Source of the DNA: JBBDWJ01 sp040902925
Lineage (GTDB): Bacteria > Acidobacteriota > Terriglobia > Bryobacterales > UBA6623
Assembly: GCA_040902925.1 (NCBI GenBank)
Contig: JBBDWJ010000025.1
Location: 1-9,173, forward strand
Direction of reading: 5' to 3'
Length of the DNA stretch: 9,173 nucleotides
Under the pieces are notes generated by a model. The model did no database searches and was not told the DNA's origin. It worked only from the letters and a program-made list of their open reading frames with translations. Position numbers and translations under genes: made by a program. This document shows positions 6,683-9,173 of the stretch, piece by piece. Each line of letters begins with the position of its first letter. Position 1 is the stretch's first letter.

Positions 6683-9173
6683 TCAGAACTCGTAGCGCAC
6701 GCTGAGCTGCGTCACGCGCCCCGGTTCGGTGCTGGTGACGCGCCCAAACGCGCTCGAAAGAACATCAGTCTGGATACCCGAAAAGTTCGTGTGGTTGGTG
6801 GCGTTGAACCATTCCGCCTGGAACCGCAGGCGGTGCCGCTCGTTGAAAATGAAGCTCTTGGAGAGCGCCAGATCCACGCCCCAGCGTCCTGGTCCGTAAA
6901 TCGCGTTGCGGCTGAGATTGCCGGCGCGGACGGCCCGCGTACGCGAGTCGTTCAACGCGATAGGCGCGAAGGCCGCGCGATCCAGGTACTGATAGGTGCC
7001 GTTGGTCAGCGGCTCAGAGTAGTTATCGAAGGCGGCCGCCTCATGGCTCGAAGCGATGATATCGGGACGCTGTCCAGGGCCCCCGGTGCTTTGCCGGATC
7101 AACAGCGGAAGACCGCTGCGCGCTTCCCATACACCGCTGATCTGCCATCCGCCCAGAATCATGCGCGTGGCTCCCGTGCTGTTCTGCCCAAAGGGCAGCT
7201 CGTAGAGCCAATCGATGGTGGTGCGGTGACGGATATGATACGGCGTCGCCCCCTTGTTGGCGAACATGTCGTTGAGGTCCTGGGGATTCTCATTCGCTCC
7301 GCAGCATTCGTAGTTGCCGCGGAAGAACGACGTGTTGCTGGCGTACGTGTAGTTCCAGTTGAACAACAGGCCTTTGGCGAAGCGCTTCTTCAACGACGAT
7401 TGCAAGCTGTGATAGCTGCTGGCGTCGGCGCTCTGGTAGAAGCGGAATTGACTGTAGCCGGCGTTCTCGCGCAGACCCGTCACGCGGTCCTGGCGATTCC
7501 AGTCCGGGCTGTAGATGAGCTTGAGGCCGCGGTTGGCGACGTAGGAAACCTCCCATGCCAGCGACTCGGTCAATTGCCGTTGGATGCCGAAATTCCACTG
7601 GATGCTGTAGGAGTTCTCCCAGTTGGGGTCGATGATGCTGTCGCCGATGATGTTGCTGGCCTGCACGGCGGAGCGCACCGATTCGTTGCCATCGGGATAG
7701 GTGACGCCCAAGCCGCCCAGCTGGTCTTGCGAAAGCGTCGCCTCGGTCGGAACGCTCAGACCGTTCTTGACGATTTCCACAGGTCCCGAAAAGAGGTTGA
7801 ACGGAATGTAGAAGATGCCCGCGCCGAAACGCACTACGGTCTTGTCGTTGAGGCTGTAGGCGGCGCTTGCCCGCGGCGACCACATGCTATAGGCGGCGTT
7901 CCAGGCCTCATCCGCCGGCAGGTAGGGCCCGTAGGGGCTCTGCCGGTTGAATAGCCGGTCGTCCCGCTCGCGAGGCACAGCAGAATAATCCCAGCGCAGG
8001 CCGAGATTGACGGTCAACCGTTGCGTCATGCGGATGTCGTCCTGGACGAAAAACCCGCCAAACCAGCGGCTGATTTCGAACTCCTCCAGCGGGAAGATGA
8101 AGCGCGCCGAAGCCGGCTGGTTCGCATTGATATCCGCCAGCGAGGAATACTCGTAAATCGGCACTTCTTCGTTGATGCGGCGCGAAAAGCCCCAGCGAAG
8201 CACGCCGCCGACCTTCAGAGAGTGCTTGCCGGCGATCTTGGCGAAGCTCTGGTCGATCGTGCTGGTCGAACCCTTCTTGGTGAACAATTCGCCGCCTGTG
8301 GAAGGAATTCCGAAGCCGGTCAACACGGGAATGCCCTGTTCCCAGATCTGGTCGATGCGGTCGACGTCGGCGCGGTTGTAGCCGAAGCGCGTCTCCGAGG
8401 TCACAGTCGGGCTCCAGACACGCGTATAGGTGCTCGAGATGTTGACGTTCATGCCGTCGTGGACACGGCCGTTGCCAATGATCAGGCGGGGCTGGCGGCG
8501 GTAGGGATTACCCCAGGTAAAGCGGCCCTGGATAAAGTTGTTCGAGTTGATGTGCCAGTCGGCGCGCGTCGAGGTGTGCTCGTCCTCGAACTTCAGAGAG
8601 TCGGTGCCAACGAAGCTGGCGTCGACATTGCCAGGCTGCTCGGGCCCGGTCGGCAGCGGCCAGAAGTCCCAATAGGCGGCCGACTCGGGGATCGCCGCAG
8701 TCGCCTGCTCGCGAATCCAGCGCGACGGCACCTGACCGGAAAGCGCCTGCGCCTCGTTGCGCCGGTAACCTTCAAAGGCCGTGAAGAAGAACAGTTTGTC
8801 GCGAATGATGGGACCGCCGATCGAGCCGCCGAACTGGTGCATCACCAACGGCGACTTGCGGGCCACCAGGTGGTTGTTGGCGTTCAGGCCGCCCGCCTGA
8901 TAGTTCTCGAACAGGCTGCCATGAAATTCGTTCGTGCCGCTCTTGGTGATCAGGTTGACGTTGCCCGAAACGGCGTGATAGATCTCGGCGGAAAAGATAT
9001 TCTTCGACGTCTCGACTTCCTGCACCGCGTCCATGCTGACGCCCTTGATCAGGTTGAAGTTCTGGTAAAGCGACAAGGACGGAAATTCCGGATCGGGAGC
9101 AGCATCCACGCCATCCACCGAAAAGGTGAATCCGCGCGGCGGAAGGCCGTTCAGCGAAATCGTATTGCCATCG
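6683..9173 (-). CDS. TonB-dependent receptor, Oar-like (N-terminus cut by window edge)
   Basis: An outer-membrane TonB-dependent receptor of the Oar-like type abundant in Acidobacteriota. The frame stays open to the window edge, giving 829 visible residues. The GTG at 9118 is not the true start, because the preceding 18 codons (reading DGNTISLNGLPPRGFTFS) are part of the plug domain. Visible order: the end of the plug with FSVDGVD (17-23) and VSGNVNLITKSGTNEFHG (68-85), then the barrel opening FGGSIGGPIIRDKLFFF (114-130), then about 700 residues of beta-barrel rich in aromatic and alternating residues. The chain ends in the beta-signal-like strand QLSVRYEF with a terminal phenylalanine. The missing part should hold a signal peptide and a carboxypeptidase-regulatory-like domain, judging from the family. 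Oar-type receptors import large or bulky substrates using TonB energy; this one's ligand is unknown. It is upstream of, and co-oriented with, the propeller-CehA gene, so a functional link is plausible. Confidence 0.92.
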   Translation of the reverse strand, partial: DGNTISLNGLPPRGFTFSVDGVDAAPDPEFPSLSLYQNFNLIKGVSMDAVQEVETSKNIFSAEIYHAVSGNVNLITKSGTNEFHGSLFENYQAGGLNANNHLVARKSPLVMHQFGGSIGGPIIRDKLFFFTAFEGYRRNEAQALSGQVPSRWIREQATAAIPESAAYWDFWPLPTGPEQPGNVDASFVGTDSLKFEDEHTSTRADWHINSNNFIQGRFTWGNPYRRQPRLIIGNGRVHDGMNVNISSTYTRVWSPTVTSETRFGYNRADVDRIDQIWEQGIPVLTGFGIPSTGGELFTKKGSTSTIDQSFAKIAGKHSLKVGGVLRWGFSRRINEEVPIYEYSSLADINANQPASARFIFPLEEFEISRWFGGFFVQDDIRMTQRLTVNLGLRWDYSAVPRERDDRLFNRQSPYGPYLPADEAWNAAYSMWSPRASAAYSLNDKTVVRFGAGIFYIPFNLFSGPVEIVKNGLSVPTEATLSQDQLGGLGVTYPDGNESVRSAVQASNIIGDSIIDPNWENSYSIQWNFGIQRQLTESLAWEVSYVANRGLKLIYSPDWNRQDRVTGLRENAGYSQFRFYQSADASSYHSLQSSLKKRFAKGLLFNWNYTYASNTSFFRGNYECCGANENPQDLNDMFANKGATPYHIRHRTTIDWLYELPFGQNSTGATRMILGGWQISGVWEARSGLPLLIRQSTGGPGQRPDIIASSHEAAAFDNYSEPLTNGTYQYLDRAAFAPIALNDSRTRAVRAGNLSRNAIYGPGRWGVDLALSKSFIFNERHRLRFQAEWFNATNHTNFSGIQTDVLSSAFGRVTSTEPGRVTQLSVRYEF

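Noticed and set aside
6644..7954. Long plus-strand open frame of 436 codons opposite the TonB receptor gene
   Set aside because: It lies fully antisense to a well-supported receptor gene apart from a short 5' end. The product has low complexity rich in A, V, R and G with no recognisable domain, as expected of an antisense frame in GC-rich coding DNA.
9116..9118. GTG at 9118 as the start of the TonB receptor
   Set aside because: The same frame continues upstream to the window edge and encodes typical plug-domain sequence (GLPPRGFTFSVDG), so the gene is truncated by the window, not starting here.

Overview
The window is a high-GC bacterial chromosomal segment holding five protein-coding genes and no recognisable RNA gene, CRISPR array or mobile element. 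The gene types point to a soil Acidobacteriota lineage (Solibacter/Bryobacter-like). They are an Oar-type TonB-dependent receptor, a TolB-propeller/CehA-type metallohydrolase fusion, a twin-arginine-signalled Gfo/Idh/MocA oxidoreductase and an exported sulfatase. Planctomycetes share some of these families, but the Oar-type receptor argues for Acidobacteriota. This placement is an inference from family habits, not a phylogeny.

Layout: positions 50-1354 and 1448-2425, both minus strand, encode two Gfo/Idh/MocA family oxidoreductases. The cytoplasmic one (1448-2425) is upstream of the Tat-exported one (50-1354), with 93 bp between them, so they probably share a transcript. A type I (Cys-type) sulfatase with a signal peptide lies at 2482-3948 on the plus strand. 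It is divergent from the oxidoreductase pair across only 56 bp. The sulfatase converges on a minus-strand gene at 4051-6549, an exported 832-residue protein with an N-terminal TolB-like beta-propeller and a C-terminal CehA/McbA metallohydrolase domain. Upstream of that, also on the minus strand, is a large TonB-dependent receptor (6683 to beyond 9173). It is cut by the window edge, so its signal peptide and N-terminal domain are not visible.

A coherent but unproven reading is an accessory locus for scavenging and processing an external, possibly sulfated, carbohydrate or glycoside. The receptor would bring material across the outer membrane. The sulfatase, the CehA-type hydrolase and the Tat-exported oxidoreductase would act on it in the periplasm, and the cytoplasmic oxidoreductase would act on an imported sugar. 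No glycoside hydrolase of a classical family, no sugar kinase, no transporter permease and no regulator is visible in the window, so the substrate cannot be named. I did not find a clearly undescribed system. The most interesting points are the Tat-exported NAD-type oxidoreductase paired with a cytoplasmic paralogue next to a divergent sulfatase, and the propeller-CehA fusion beside the receptor.
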